A stretch of 64,000 nucleotides of DNA from Odobenus rosmarus divergens (GCF_000321225.1 NW_004450942.1:435459-499458); one strand, 5' to 3'; positions 1 to 12,425 are shown, counted from the stretch's first letter. Numbers and translations: made by a program. Notes: generated by a model not told the origin, from the sequence alone.

Positions 1-2213
1 ACTGGTTAAGGGCTGCCCCTGCGGTAGGTAAATTTCCAGACACTCCAGACTTTCTGAAGAAACAGGCAAAGTGGGTACAGCAACCTGAGGGTCTTCTTGT
101 CTCTGCTGAGAAAATGCAAGTACTGGCTCCTGCTTGCTGTAGGGGATGCTGTGCTGTCCTGTCAAGACCCCACCCCCCTTTCAGGATCAAAATTCTCATT
201 CTCCAGCTGCAATCCTGCCCAAGAATCACCCTTGACCAGAGTAGCCTTGCCCAAGGTTCCACCCCCCGCTAGAAGTAGCTGCACCTAATGACTGGTCAGT
301 GTGGGGGCACAAAGCCCAGGTCCTTGGCCTACTGTGGTCCACTCAGAAGAGCTATTCCTGCTCCAGAGCTCCCTGGAGCAACAGTGGGGGGGTTCAGTCT
401 TCTTCTGCCCAATCCTGCCTGCCTCCCTCCCTTTCTTACAGGTGTGGTTCCAAAGCTCTCCTCAGTGAGCCTCTTGTTTGCAATCCCCGCTTCAGAGTCT
501 GTTTGCTGAGAAAGCAAACTTGGGTCAAGAGAGAAAGCATCCCTGTGTGGGGTGTGGTGTGGTCAAAAACAGCAAAGGGACCTGAAGGGGTGTTGCAGTG
601 GGTGCACTCCCAGCCTTGGCCACACTGGTGCATGATGGAAGCAGCAAAAAGTTACCCTAAGATGCTAAAAGGCAAGACACGGCATATTGCTTCATTTTGC
701 TGAGTCAAATTTAATTAAGCTCTGCACTCACCCAAGTGGTTGGACGTATTTTCAAACTTAGGCACTTTTTGAGACTCTGTCCCTAGGATTGCACAAGATA
801 TCCGGAAAGGCACAGAAAAGTACCACTGGCATTCCTCGCCTCATGCACGGATGTCCTGAAGAGTGGGAATTGGAGGGATGCAGTATCTGCAGGGGTGAAG
901 GTTCAGGGTAAAGAAGAACAGAGGCACCAGGGCTCTAAGGGCACAGGATGTGCCTTAGATCTTCTTAAAAGTTATAGCCCACCAAGGACCACCAAGCCCG
1001 GCACATATCAAGCTTTGTAACTGGCCTGTGGCCCTGACCTCTCACCTATCAGGGAAGAACAAGCCCCCCTCACTGGTAAATAGCAGCAAGTGGGCCACTC
1101 CGCCTAGTTGTTGAAATGTCTCCCTTTGCCTTCCGAAGATCCGATGTCCTCTGACCCCTCCTTCTCCCTCCCCCCACCCCGCTTCCCCCAACCACAGGCT
1201 CCACCGCAGGTGAGTGGGTTTCCCTCCACCCTCCCGTGACTCTGGCTGCAGCCCTACTCACTCATCCCCCGTGACTCTGTTCCGACTTTTCCCCTGGCCA
1301 GAAATGGCCTGCAAATCCTTCTCCATTTGTTGAGATCCTATCCCAGCTCTCCAGCTTCAAGGCAAACTCCCTATCTCCCAAGAAGCCTTTGCCGTGACTG
1401 CTTCAATACTGACAGACCACTCCCTTCTCTGACCACCAACCACACTCACAGTCATGGTATGACTTCTGGGGAAAATAATCCACCTGTTGTCATTTTTGTA
1501 CTGATGCTTCACCTCCCAAATGGTCTGTCAGTCAAGACCTGAATAAAAAACCTTCCGAATCTTTGCAGGGAAGAACATGGACAGAGGATGTTCCCAGAAA
1601 AAAATAATAAATCTACTGATGGTTCATTATACTAAAGTTAAGAGCCAAGAATGATTACTAGTTCTAGCACTCCTTGGAATACCAATTAAAAGCTCTGGAC
1701 TGAATGTGTCCATTGTTTTTCTCCATGTTTACTCCTCAGTACTGATTGAGCTACATTTCATTCTGAGAAAGATAAGCAGGCTCTTTTCCCCCCATTCTCT
1801 TCCTCTGTTATCCACCCCCAAATCCTGTCCCAAGATGAGATACACTACTGTGCATCAAATGCCCCCATTGTAATGTCTCTATTTTTTCTGAGAGCCACAT
1901 CCACAGCGGGTGGACATTATAATCCTCCAGGCAGAAGCCACAGGAGCAGGCACATGGGCTTGGATGCACCAGACCCAGAGAAATTAAAGAGAAAGGATAC
2001 AGGTCTGGCCACAAAAAGTGATAATGGGTCCTGCCATGCTCAGAGACAACAGATATCTGGGAAGAATGAGAGGCTTGGAGAGAGAAGGATGAATGAGTGT
2101 GCTCAATAATGAAGGCTGACAGGAGAACCATTTTTGGCCATCTGAGAAACATAGCAGAAAGAGCAGCAAAGGGAAATGATGCTTCCTTATGTGTCAGTGC
2201 CAGGGTGGTTTCT
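1..2213. other. Unassigned sequence; 100-520 looks like an old interspersed repeat
   Basis: No exon, RNA gene or young repeat is recognisable here. Around 100-520 the text (a C/T-rich stretch, then 'acaggtgtggttcc' near 440 and 'tcagagtctg' near 494) resembles the end of a common old mammalian repeat, but I cannot name the family. The open frame at 299-703 has no hydrophobic, domain or repeat structure that suggests a protein and is treated as chance. 1100-1300 is C-rich without a CpG cluster. Confidence 0.35.
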
Positions 2214-2360
2214 GAAAGTCAGAAAGACCTGGGTTCAGATCCTGGTTCTGCAGCTTCCAGGGGGGGTACCTTGAGATCACCTCATCTCTCTGAGTTCCTT
2301 ATCTATAAGAAGAAGATAAAAATAGTACCTAACTCAGAGTTATGATTAGAACATAAATGG
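2214..2360 (+). repeat. MIR SINE remnant
   Basis: The order of motifs follows MIR: 'cctgggttcagatcctggttctgc' style tRNA-derived core near 2229, then 'cctcatctctctgagtt' and 'taaaaatagtacct' near 2320. It is an ancient mammal-wide tRNA-derived SINE copy with substitutions and small indels. Confidence 0.8.
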
Positions 2361-3609
2361 TTAGCTGTCCACCAAGGACCATGCTCCCTGCGCAGAATAT
2401 ACAGCTGTACTGTGAGCATTTCCCAGACTTCTCCACATGTAGATAGGATCATATTATCAAATTCTGGTCCACAGGAACCTCCTTGTAGTCCTCCACACTC
2501 ACACACACAAGCCTCCTGATGTACAGGATCCAGCAAACGGCTTTAGACTGTACCAGCTCCCAGACCAGAAAACAAAAGACACCCAGTCTCTCACTCATTT
2601 TTAGGAGGAGGTCTGTCAATCAAATTCCCACACTGGACTCATGAATATGTAAGAAATAAACTACCATATTAAGCCACCCAGATTTCAGTCTTTGCCTATT
2701 AGAGAAGCTAATCTTAAATTAGCCAAAACAAGGATTACATGTTTTATCTCAAGCAGCAAGCACCATGCTTGACAGAGTAAGCACACAAAATATATGGTTG
2801 CTCTTCTTTTTATTACCCCTAACTCTGTACAGCACTTTACACCTTCTAGGAAGTTCCTATATTGGACAGACTAATTCAATTTGTGTTGCTGAGCACTAAA
2901 TAAAAAGTTAACAAATGAAACGCATAGACTCCACTCTTCAGGGATTCATATGCTAGTGGTGTAATTAGATCTGTAATGCAAGTAATAACATTGCAAAGCA
3001 ACTCTTACTAAATGCTTTAAGACAGGCTCAAGGCACAATGAGAAAGGGGAGATTAATTTTACCTGAAGAGGTTGAAATGTTCCTGAAGGAACGAAGATAG
3101 GAATGGGGCCTTGAGGCACAATTTATACTTTGACAGGTGGACATTGGCCAAGGGGCTCTGGCAGGGAGGAAATTATAGATAATCGGCAGCAATAAAAGTT
3201 TCCAGTGTACGTTTCTAATCCACATCCTCTGTTCTCTTGTATAAGGAGAGGGTGGTAGGAGGGAATAAGCTTTGTCAAGGCCTGGTGCAGGTGGGGCGGG
3301 TGGGGCCGGTGGGGCCATGGGGCCGAGTAGGAATTAGGGACATAGGTCATTTGAGACAAGACTGAGAGGGGCCTCAAACGCCACACTCAGGAGCCCAAGC
3401 TTCACTTTTTTAGTAACAAAGTACATTATCCATGGCTCTGACTGGAAACCACAGAAACCCAAATGGCACAACCTTAAGCAAACAGGGCTTTACAGGCCCA
3501 GCTCATAATCCGATTATGAGAAGGGTTAGAGCTGGTCCTTAAGGACAAATGGAACCAGGGGCCTGAGCACCATCAGTCCCAGGGGATACCCCTATACCCA
3601 CCCTTATTC
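2361..3609. other. Mostly unassigned; possible MaLR-like LTR end near 2520-2730
   Basis: The phrase 'agaaataaac' followed by 'taagccacccagattt' (about 2650-2690) resembles the 3' end of a MaLR LTR, but the match is too short to be firm. The rest holds nothing I recognise. The two minus-strand open frames around 3028-3386 are proline-rich because of a GGGGCNGGTGGGGC stretch and are not convincing genes. Confidence 0.3.
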
Positions 3610-3815
3610 ACGCTCCTAATCCTGTTTTGTATTACTTCTACTATTTCCCCGCTATCTGAAATCACCTCATTTGCTGACTTGCCCAACCTCCTAGGATGTA
3701 AGCTTCCCAATGACCTAGGTCACTTGGTTTTATTTACCAGACATCGAAGCTTCTAGCGTGGTCCCTTACATATCTGGCACGCAGCAGGGACTCAATGAAT
3801 ATTTAATGAAAGAAC
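3610..3815 (+). mobile_element. L2 LINE 3' end
   Basis: The copy shows the L2 tail signature in order: 'ctatctgaaatcacctcatttgct' like text, then 'aggatgtaagctt', and 'tctggcacgcagcagggactcaatgaatattt' type ending split over 3770-3810. It is diverged and 5' truncated, as usual for L2. Confidence 0.75.
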
Positions 3816-5857
3816 GATGTAAATGGATCAGAGATTTTAAGATGTTCTGGTTACACTGCTCCAGTTCACCATATAAATTCATACATTAGCAGTAAAATTT
3901 GAATGGCTCAGTATCTCTGTGATTAATGTCCTTAAGAGACACCAATAGCTGTGAACGTTTGGTTCTGCAAAGATGAAGGTCAGAAGCTAGACTCTAGTGA
4001 ATGAACCACCTGTGGTACCAGAGAGAGGCAGACCAGCTGACCTGTGCTGAGATGTTCTAACAATTCTGGAGGCTTCTTTCAAATACCTGCAATTTCTGTC
4101 TCAGAAACTCATATACCTTGGACCTAACTCTATCCTTTAAGATTGAGGAGCATACATGGGCTTTATGTCACATAAAGGGTCACACTGACATTTTTTAGAC
4201 TTTATCCCGTTCTACGAATGGAGGTCACTATGAACATTGTGTAAGGAGTCTATAACTAGGCATAAGTGAAAAACAATCCCCTCTTAGACCTTAGCCAGAT
4301 TCTGAAACTATTCCATGCTCTCCCTTTTCTGAGGTCCTGCCAGGTCCTTTGGTTTGCCAGAGCAGAGATGGTTTGAACATACTGGAGAGCTCCACATTTG
4401 TTCTCCCTGTTATCACATAATGAGATGATCACAGCCCTATTTTGAGTTTTTTTGTCTGAAATAGCCTTCCCTATTTTTACTACCATTTGACAAAAAAGAA
4501 AGAGAGAAAGAAAAACAGCCAAAGTTATTTCAGGATCAAGACAAAGAATCATCACACAATGCTCTGGGTAGTTGATTTTTTTTTTTTTTTTTTTTTTTAG
4601 CCACTCCATCCCCCACCCCACCTATCTTTGCCCTATATTTTCACCTTGATCTGCTGAATACTTTATTTGTATATTACTCTGAAAATAAACAAGGTATAAC
4701 AGTATTCTTCTGTGTTTTCTTTCCATTTTTTTAATAGTTTGCTATACATTTTTGTTAAAATTGTTAAAATACCACCAGAAGTCATAAAACAACACAGGCA
4801 TAGTAGTATATGACATACCAATACATCACCCTTTGGCCATCTTAAGGAAGTCTATTTGATGAAAATCAGCAAAGGAAGAGAGGTAAGTAGCAGAGACAGG
4901 AACACTCCCCAGTTTTCTTGGCAGCCAGAATGGCTTTTCTTGGGAAGGCAGAGAATCTTATCTGCAAATTATTTCCATTTGATGCAATCACTTACTTTAG
5001 TCACGAACCCTTTCACATCAATCCAAAAATGCCTTTCACTGTGTGCTAATATGAAATAATGGTGAGACCACTAGTGGTACAAGTAAATTATTGTGGCTCA
5101 CCTCACTACTTTTGCTGTCAGGCCTAAGCTCAGTCAGTATTACAGAGAGGAGTTTGTGCCAGCTCATATCTACATCCCATCTGGTCCCACCTGGGACCAG
5201 TGATATTTATTTACCAGGAGGTAATTAAGACATAATTTCCATCTGTAGCTATCCCCAGCATAAGGCTCAAATTTACCATTTATCCAAAATCTTTACTGAT
5301 CAGCAACAAGGTATAAATATTTATGCTAGGGACTGGAAGACATGGAAGAAATTAGTTTTCTGTCTTCTAGGAAATGACAGTCAAGTGGGAGGAAGAGAAA
5401 AGGGGCATTAATATGCTAAGACAAAAGTAAGTGCCCTTAGAGGTGAGATGGTAGAAGGAGCGGTCGGTATAGCAAAGAGCAAGAGCTGTGGACAGAGATG
5501 GGGTTTGACTCTCTCCCTCCATGTATCATTCAGCCACTACCGTAATAATGCATCCTTTTAATAATAGCTTACAACATCTAACATTTTTCTCATTTTGTAG
5601 GACACCTGGGCTTTAGCTGATCTAGAATGTGCTCCTCCTGAAATCCTGGAATTGTCTCTAGACTGTGCATTGGATTCAGGTCTTCTCTATTTCTCTCTCA
5701 CCTTCTTGAACCAGTGACTCTCTGAAACATGTCCTTATTACACAATGAAGGCACATGACCCTTGATTTTGGCCCTGTGAGCCTTATACGTTTTACTCATA
5801 ATGGAGTCAAGTTTTCTTTATAAAAGATACCACTTACAAAGGCTGTAATTTCCACAT
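3816..5857. other. Unassigned sequence with a 23-base T run
   Basis: No repeat family or exon is recognised over about 2 kb. It contains an uninterrupted T run at 4576-4598. The minus-strand open frame at 4256-4621 reads through that run as poly-lysine, so it is not taken as a gene. Confidence 0.4.
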
Positions 5858-6084
5858 AAGAATGATATGCATGGGGCGCCTGGGTGACTCAGTCGTTAAC
5901 TGTCTGCCTTCGGCTCAGGTCATGATCCCAGGGTCCTGGGATCGAGCCCCGCATCGGGCTACTTCCTCCACAGGAAGCCTGCTTCTCCCTCTCCCACTCC
6001 CCCTGCTTGTGTTCCCTTTCTCGCTGTCTCTCTCTCTGTCAAACAAATAAATAAAATCTTAAAAAAAAAAAAGAATGATATGCA
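5858..6084 (+). mobile_element. Can-SINE (tRNA-Lys-derived) with perfect target duplication
   Basis: The element body is 5872-6070. It begins 'ggggcgcctgggtg', carries the pol III A-box-like 'tgactcagtcg' and a B-box-like 'gggatcgagccc', then the CT-rich region and 'aaataaataaaatctt' plus poly(A). A perfect 14-bp target-site duplication, aagaatgatatgca, flanks it at 5858-5871 and 6071-6084. The full length and perfect duplication point to a fairly recent insertion. Confidence 0.96.
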
Positions 6085-6625
6085 CGTGAAAGCAAAACCC
6101 TCCCCAACTCTTTCCTCTCTCCCTTCTACTACAACCACTGTGACAACAGCACAACATCCTCAAATCTTTTGTTAGTATTCTAAGGTTGATGACCTTGCAG
6201 CGATGCATTTCATTTCTCAGAGGCCCTTAAGTTTGGGGAACATAAATTGCTCTGGATCTTACCTTAAGACAGGGTAGATAAAGTAAAACCATTCTGAGCA
6301 AAATATTACAAATTTTGGGATATTGGAGTCTGGTGGCTAATGAGAGGAAAAGCCTTAGGGGGAAGAATAGACCAAGAATATTGTATTGAGCTGGGATGGT
6401 AGGGAGGTACATGGTAGGGCTACAAACACATGGCCCTTCTTTTCCCATTCAGTGGAGGAGGGGCCTGCAACACAAAATGCTCAGTAAAGAGCCCTCTACC
6501 CTCCTGAACACAAAACAGGTTCAGGTTTGGCATCCAGTTCAATCAGAGTCCTATGGAATAGGGAAGGAGTTACAATAGATGCTGGGAGTAAGACGTTCTC
6601 TTTTCTGCAGCAAGTACTTCAGTAA
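6085..6625. other. Unassigned spacer between two SINEs
   Basis: Nothing recognised apart from short open frames that lack any protein features. Confidence 0.4.
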
Positions 6626-6851
6626 GAACTAGGGGCCATAGGGGCACCTGGGTGGCTCAGTCACTGGGTGTCTGCCTTCGGCTCAGGTCATGATCTCAGG
6701 GTCCTGGGATCAAGCCCTGCATCGGGCTCCCTGCTCCGCGGGAAGCCTGCTTCTCCCTCTCCCACTCCCCCTTCTTGTGTTCCCTCTCTCACTGTCTCTC
6801 TCTCTGTCAAAAAATAAAATAATATCTTTTTAAAAAGAATTAGGGGCCATA
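6626..6851 (+). mobile_element. Can-SINE with 15-bp target duplication
   Basis: The body starts at 6641 with 'ggggcacctgggtggctcag' and ends in 'aaaaaataaaataatatctttttaaaaa'-type tail before 6837. The duplication is gaactaggggccata at 6626-6640 versus gaattaggggccata at 6837-6851, one mismatch. It lies 0.55 kb from the preceding SINE in the same orientation. Confidence 0.95.
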
Positions 6852-7119
6852 TAAGCCCAGATCTGCTGTTGGCCATCTTTTCTATCATGTAAAGACAGCA
6901 TGCCTGAGAATGAACCCGGTACAGCAAAAAGCAAGTACAAAGGGTAGAGAATGAGAGTCCTGGTGCCATCCTTTATGCCCATAGATTCAGCCATAACTGA
7001 AACCCCATCCATACCTGGGGTCTGCAGACACAGACTGCAGAAAGGGTCCTGTCACAACCAAAAGAGTGCCTCCTCATATCCTGAGGATTTCATGTCTATA
7101 CCAATTTACCCAGTCCAGT

Positions 7120-7360
7120 CTCTACAACAGAAGTCAGTAAATTCTTTCTGTAAAGGGTGAGGTAGTCAATATTTTAGGCTTTGTGGGCCAGAAGGTCTCT
7201 GTTGCAATTACTCAACTCTGTTGTTGTGGCATAGAAATAGCCATGGATGGTATGTAAATAAACGAGCAGAACTATGTTCCAATAAAATTGTATTTACAAA
7301 AACAAGTTGGCAGCTCAGATTTCCTGCTTATGTTGTAGTTTACTGACCCCTGCTCTATAG
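7120..7360 (+). mobile_element. Complete small hAT-Charlie-type DNA transposon (nonautonomous)
   Basis: The element is 7128-7352. Its ends are inverted: it opens 'cagaagtcagtaaa' and closes 'tttactgacccctg'. The interior has 'attttaggctttgtgggcca' and 'ccaataaaattgtatttacaaaa', text shared by a widespread mammalian MER element of the hAT superfamily. Flanking 8-bp sites CTCTACAA (7120-7127) and CTCTATAG (7353-7360) match at six of eight positions, the size expected for hAT target duplications. Two more copies lie at 41355-41581 and 57816-58054 in the opposite orientation. Strand is arbitrary and the subfamily is not assigned. Confidence 0.85.
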
Positions 7361-8600
7361 AAACCTTAGCTGGTAAATTTCAGAAATGGCAACTGAATTT
7401 GTGCTTCAAAAAATTCTCTAAGGAAGAAATTTTATAGGGGTGGCTCTAAAGTCATTGACATAGTTAAAAAGGGATTTGGAATGGGGAGGATGTTGTTTTG
7501 TTTTTTACTTTAATGGCTGACTAATAGTATGGATGACTTAACAGATTCTCTAACCATTACATGTATGAAATATAACCATTTCCTGTCATCCACTCTATCC
7601 GTGAAGTCCAACATATGAAACACCCAGAGTTCATAAAACTTAGCTGGTAACACCGGACTTTTTAGGCCTACATACAATGCAACTTTGAAAATTAGTTGAC
7701 TAAGCAAAGCAATATAGACCACATCAGTAAAAAGCAATGCTGCTTCCACCATATTTGTGTATTACATTTTTGATGATGACTGTCGCCATCCTGAGACACC
7801 ACCAAGTGTTACTTATCCCTTTGCTGAGGGACAATGAAAATTTCCTTTCCAGCCTATTAGTTATTTCACTTTCCATTGTCATTATTCTCTAGAAGAGATT
7901 TCGCCTTCAAATAGTTGTTAGAACTTTGTGCTCCACTTATGTAAATGGACAAAACATTCACCTAGGTAGCTTTATGACTTTCTTGTGAAATGCAATCAGA
8001 ATGGCCACCAGCAGCATGTGTATGAATCAATTCAAAGACACCTTTGAGCACTAGTCATGATCAAAGAAAAATCAAGTTTACATGATCAGCAAGCAACAAC
8101 TACAAAAAATACAGACACAAGGCTTAGCTCTGCCACCACCTAGCCATGCTGTCTACTGTTTTTCCATGAGTTCTGAAAGTTTCTGTTTGGGTTACTTAGG
8201 GTTGAATCTGACCAAGCCTGAGATGGCAGCCATTTCTCTGAGGGCCTCAAAATCTGGGTAGCTGATACCTGGATTTGATGAGGCCCTGGTTCCAGAAATC
8301 ATTATCCAGTGCAGCTAGTCTCCCTAACTCACTGATGTTGAGTCTTTTCTCAACTCAGGATCAAAACACACACATTCCCTCTGGGCAAGAAAATCTTACC
8401 TGATACCTCGTAGAAGGCCAGAGGCTGGTAGAAAGAGCTTAATCTCTAGGCATGTGAAATATTAACTGCATTCACTAACTCCAGGATATAGGACCTCCAA
8501 AACCTTAAACCTACTCCCTTCCTAAAACCCAGGATCAAATCTCTCTCTCTCCAGCCCATCAGATCAGCCCCTAGATGGATTTTCTAGCAGGATCCTACGA
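7361..8600. other. Unassigned sequence
   Basis: No repeat family, exon or RNA gene is recognised. Composition is ordinary and AT-leaning. Confidence 0.4.
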
Positions 8601-8720
8601 TCCATGTGCTCTAAATTTCTTCTAGTACTTCATTAATATAAGCTTAGTGCTTATTATAGTATCTGACACATAGTAGGAACTCAAACATTACTGACTGCAT
8701 AAACAAATTAATGAATGTGT
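8601..8720 (+). repeat. L2 or MIR 3' end fragment
   Basis: The string 'tatctgacacatagtaggaactcaaacatt' type ending, split across 8660-8690, is the shared tail of L2/MIR elements. The fragment is too short to choose between the two. Confidence 0.5.
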
Positions 8721-8829
8721 TGAAAACTTGCACATAGCCCCCAAATGGTAGATGGTAATAGAATACTGTTTGTTTAAGATTAATTCCCTATTTCCCTCCC
8801 ACACAAGAAATAATCTTACTTGCTTGGCC

Positions 8830-8997
8830 ATAGTATTATGCTGTTGTTGTTCTAATGATGACAGATTATGCTTCTCCATACCTTGAATTTGGGTTAAGCC
8901 ACGTAACTTGCTTCATCCAATGGGATGTAGGCAGACTTGATGCAATAGAGATTGTGCAATGTGACTTACCTTATTATATTTTGGTCACCATCATAAA
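8830..8997. other. Old repeat-like fragment, family not assigned
   Basis: The text 'gggttaagccacgtaacttgc' near 8890 followed by 'atccaatgggatgtaggcag' near 8916 resembles a phrase that recurs in mammalian LTR-type repeats. I cannot name the family. Confidence 0.3.
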
Positions 8998-9190
8998 AAC
9001 TCCCACTCTCAGGGCATCTGACTCGATTTCAGCTCAGGTCATGATCTCAGGGTCATAAGATTGAGCCCCACATTGGGTCCCAAGCTGGGCATGGAGCCTG
9101 CTTAAGATTCTCTCTCTCCCTCTGCCTCCCAATCCCGCACTCCACATACGCTCTCTCAAAAAAAAAAAAAAAAATAGAATTCCCGCTCTC
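8998..9190 (+). mobile_element. 5'-truncated Can-SINE, older type
   Basis: The body is 9011-9177 and lacks the 'ggggcgcctgggtgg' head. It starts inside the tRNA-related part and keeps 'gtcatgatctcagggtc' and a long A run at 9158-9174. Flanking aactcccactctc (8998-9010) and aattcccgctctc (9178-9190) agree at 11 of 13 bases. The internal text 'gcatggagcctgcttaagattctc' type marks a different, older subfamily from the copies at 5872 and 25924. Confidence 0.85.
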
Positions 9191-10679
9191 CCCAAGGTAG
9201 CCATAGCTCCTTTGGCCTGGAATTTGGAATGAACACAGGCAGAACAACCTGAGCCCAAGTTTCAGTAAGGAGCCAAGCCCAGCTGGATCTGCAAGTTGAC
9301 ATATAGCCACCCAGCTAGGCCAGCCTAGAACAGTTAACTGCCAGGCACACTACTGACAGGTAAGCAGGAATGAATGACTGCCATACAGTGATGTCAACTG
9401 TTTCCTCAAAGAAGTGAAAAAAAATAAAAATTAAATTAAAAAATTTTAAAGAATAAATGATTGTTATTTTAAACCAATGATTTTGCAGTACTTTGTTATG
9501 CACCATTATTATAGTACTAAGTAAAGATACATCTACTACCACCAGTAATATTAACAGCACTGTCACTACTCCATCACTGCTATCATCATAACACAGACCC
9601 CAAGCAGATGACAGCTATGCTTCTGCTGGGAAGACAGAAGACCCCATAATCAGCCCTAATGCCTAAGTGGAAGACTCGAAAAGGAGATGCTGAAGAAAGA
9701 GAAGACCCAAAGGCATTGCTTGTGTAGCCCACAAAGGTGTGGAGGACCTGCCTTGAAGGTAAGAGCTATCACATAGAGAAAATCCTCTCAAATGAAGAGA
9801 GACAAGGAAACACACCCTATATTTTCTTCACACATTCCCCATGAAGTAAAGAAAGCAATTAAGTTCCTTTTTTAAAATAACCATTTCAAAAGGTCCTCAC
9901 AGATTTGAGTGGACACAACCATTGTAACAATAGCTGCTGATAGCATTAAGATGCACATGTAGTCATTTATCAGGGTCCTGGACATTCAGCTTCGGTGGTG
10001 ACTGTTAAATGCAAACCCAGGCCCCTCATCCTTCCAATCAGCATTGGTTTTGAGGCTAATACTGATGCTTGCATATACATTTGTTGACTTTTCCCTGAGA
10101 AGTTTCTTAAAAAAAAAAAAAAGAAGAAGACGCAATGAAAAGAAAATGGCTTTTTGTTTGAATTTCCTTCAAGAGTCATTTGGTGAAGCAAGCATCATCG
10201 GCTCTGGTAAACATGCAAAATTCATTTAAGTGATCTCTGACTGTTCTGAGAAATTGGAATCTAAAGTCTTGTAGCAAATTGTCTCAAACGGATCATGGAA
10301 TGTGAAATGCATGTGATATAGGCAGGATTGCCTTTATGACAATTCAGTGAAGAAAACAATTGCTGGTGCTTTTAATGCTCTAAGGCTCTGCTGTCTGCCA
10401 TCTTGATAGGAGAATCACCCCAAAGCTTGTGATAGATGCGGCAGGTAAGGTTCAGGAAGGTGAGGATGGTTGAAGAACACAGGAGCCTAGGAAGCAACCC
10501 AAGCATTATACAAACTCACCAAGACTATGTAAAAACATACTCTGACCTTCTCACTCTTTGCCTCTTCCACTTATCTGCCTCTTCCTCCAGCTTCCAAAGA
10601 GGTGTCCAACAATGTCAAGGAGACCAAACTGTACACCCAACAATACTGACTAGTACATGCTGGTTTATCCTAGGTGCAT
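9191..10679. other. Unassigned AT-leaning sequence with two simple tracts
   Basis: It includes an A/T-only tract at about 9417-9450 and an A run with GAA repeats at 10109-10131. No gene or named repeat is recognised. Confidence 0.4.
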
Positions 10680-11080
10680 CCCATAAATAAAGGCGCATAC
10701 TCCTTGGCATCTTTCCACCAACTTGTCCCCTTTCATTTGGTTCCTTCTCCCTTGGAAATCTCATCTACTCCATAGCTGATGCCCATCAAAACTCTAGTTC
10801 CAGCCTGACCTCTCTGCTGAACAAAATCCCTAGGTCCAACAACTATAGTTATTTCACAAGCACCAAGCACCGACACTCAAAATGATCCAAGTAGAACTCA
10901 TTAATTTCTCCCAGATATATTTCTTCTCCTGCCTTCCATCATTAGGTAAAGGCATTAGCCCAAGCTAAGGAAGCCAGAATCATTCTTTACTCTTTTCTTC
11001 TTTCCACCCTCCAAGCCAGTAGGATGCCAAGAGCTGCATTTTCTACTCTGCTAACCTATATCTGCCATTCTTTCCAGCCA
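10680..11080 (+). mobile_element. L2 LINE fragment (left half of an interrupted copy)
   Basis: The sense strand follows the region of L2 ORF2 just after the catalytic reverse-transcriptase motif: 'gatgcccatcaaaactctagttccagcctgacctct' type text at about 10778-10815, and 'agaatcattctttactc' near 10976. It appears to continue at 11819-12425, with an antisense L2 in between. Confidence 0.6.
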
Positions 11081-11084
11081 ACTT

Positions 11085-11818
11085 CCCATTCATTCATTCA
11101 TCCAATATTTACTGAGACCCTATTCTGTTCCAGATTCTTTTCTAGGTGTTTCAGATACAGTAGTGAACAAGCAGACCAAGAACCCTACCTTTGCAGAGTT
11201 ACTTTCGAGTGTGGCAAGAGCAGCAATAAACAATAAATAAATAAGAAAATTAGATGGCATGCTACGTAATTGTGGTGGTGTTAGGGAAAAAACGCTGAGT
11301 AAATGGATGGTAAATCGGCAAGTGGATGGGCTGTGCAGAGGAACGGCAGGGTGCAGTGTTAGATATGGTAGGCAGGATAGACCTCTCTGTGAAGATGAAG
11401 TTTGAGCAAGGATTTGAAGGAGCAAAAACTTAAGCAGAAAAACATTACTGTAATAATCCAGGCAAAATGTGATGGGGGCTTAGACCATTGGTAGCAGTGA
11501 AGATAGTGAGGACGGTAGAGGCAATGGGATTTTAGGATTGGTCCAATATGGGGTATGAAAGAGCCAAGTCAAGGGCAACTCTAAAGTTTTGTGCTGACCA
11601 ACTGAAAGGATGGAGTTATCACCAACTGAGAGGAGGAAAGTTGGATTACCAGTTTGGAAAAGGGAAAAATCACTAGTTCAGTCTTGGGCATGCAGAGTTT
11701 GAGATGTTTATTAGACATTTGAACACAGACACCAAGTAGGCAGTTGCATAAAAGAGGCTGGAATTCAGGAAGGAGGTTTAGACTGGAGATAGAACTGAGG
11801 TCCACATCATCACTCACC
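11085..11818 (-). mobile_element. L2 LINE, antisense, inserted within another L2
   Basis: The left end is the L2 3' terminus in reverse: 'cattcattcattcatccaatatttactgag' type text from 11088, then 'agtgaacaagcagaccaag' and 'gcaataaacaataaataaat'. After an internal deletion near 11440 it resumes with 'taataatccaggc' and runs back into ORF2. On the minus strand at 11745-11665 the translation keeps the L2 phrase NCLLGV...SNKHLKL...KTELVIF. It is decayed and cannot be functional. Confidence 0.75.
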
Positions 11819-12425
11819 TGCATTATTGCAATGATCTCATAATTGGGCTCCCTGCCTCCAATTTTCTATCTTCTACAATTGCCCTCCATATTTCTACCAG
11901 ACAAGTATCTATAAAGCCAGAATCAATTCCATTTCTCACCTGCTTAAAAATATCTGATTTCCCATTCAATACCAAATTAAACACTGTTCCATAGTATGAC
12001 ACTCAAGTCTGTATTTCAAGCTCTCTCTTATTAGCCCCAAACAAATGGAGATGATACACTGGCCCCTAAACTAATTGATAGACTTGAATATGTCAGGCAG
12101 CTTTGAGCATTTGTATGTGTTCTCTGGATATGGAATATCACTCCTCCCTTATATTCCTGGAAAATCCACTCTTCCATGAAGTCCTAATTCAAATGCTCCC
12201 TCCTTACTAGTCCGTGCTCTGCACCTCCCAGCAGAATTAATTGCTCTTCTTTCTGTCTTCCCATTGCTCTTTGTATAATCCTCAAGCGGTAATACTTACC
12301 ATGTGGCAATACAGCTATCCATCTTTGACTAATCCACTGACTAGATGCTACTTTATTCACCCAAGTCAGTGGCTAGCACAGTGTCCAGCAAAAGTGCACA
12401 GAATTTCAATGAACCAAAAGAAACC
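11819..12425 (+). mobile_element. L2 LINE fragment (right half, 3' end)
   Basis: It starts 'cctgcattattgcaatgatctc', the point in L2 following the text that ends the left half near 11080. It then shows 'ctgcttaaaaatatctgatttcc', 'ttccatgaagtcctaattcaaatg' type and the tail 'ggctagcacagtgtccagc'. The order of pieces supports one sense L2 split by the antisense L2 at 11085-11818. Confidence 0.7.

Noticed and set aside
299..703. 134-codon frame on the plus strand
   Set aside because: No recognisable domain, and part of it overlaps repeat-like text. Another frame and the opposite strand are also open here, as expected from composition.
1070..1261. Possible CpG island or promoter in a GC-rich stretch
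   Set aside because: The stretch is C-rich with few CpG pairs and no TATA or initiator context that stands out.
4256..4621. 121-codon frame on the minus strand
   Set aside because: It reads through the 23-base T run as poly-lysine and has no other protein feature.
5873..5970. tRNA gene in the SINE head
   Set aside because: The A and B boxes are present, but the cloverleaf is degraded and the unit is fused to the SINE body with a poly(A) tail and target duplication.
11088..11107. CRISPR-like or tandem array from repeated CATT
   Set aside because: It is the ordinary ATTC repeat at the L2 3' terminus.
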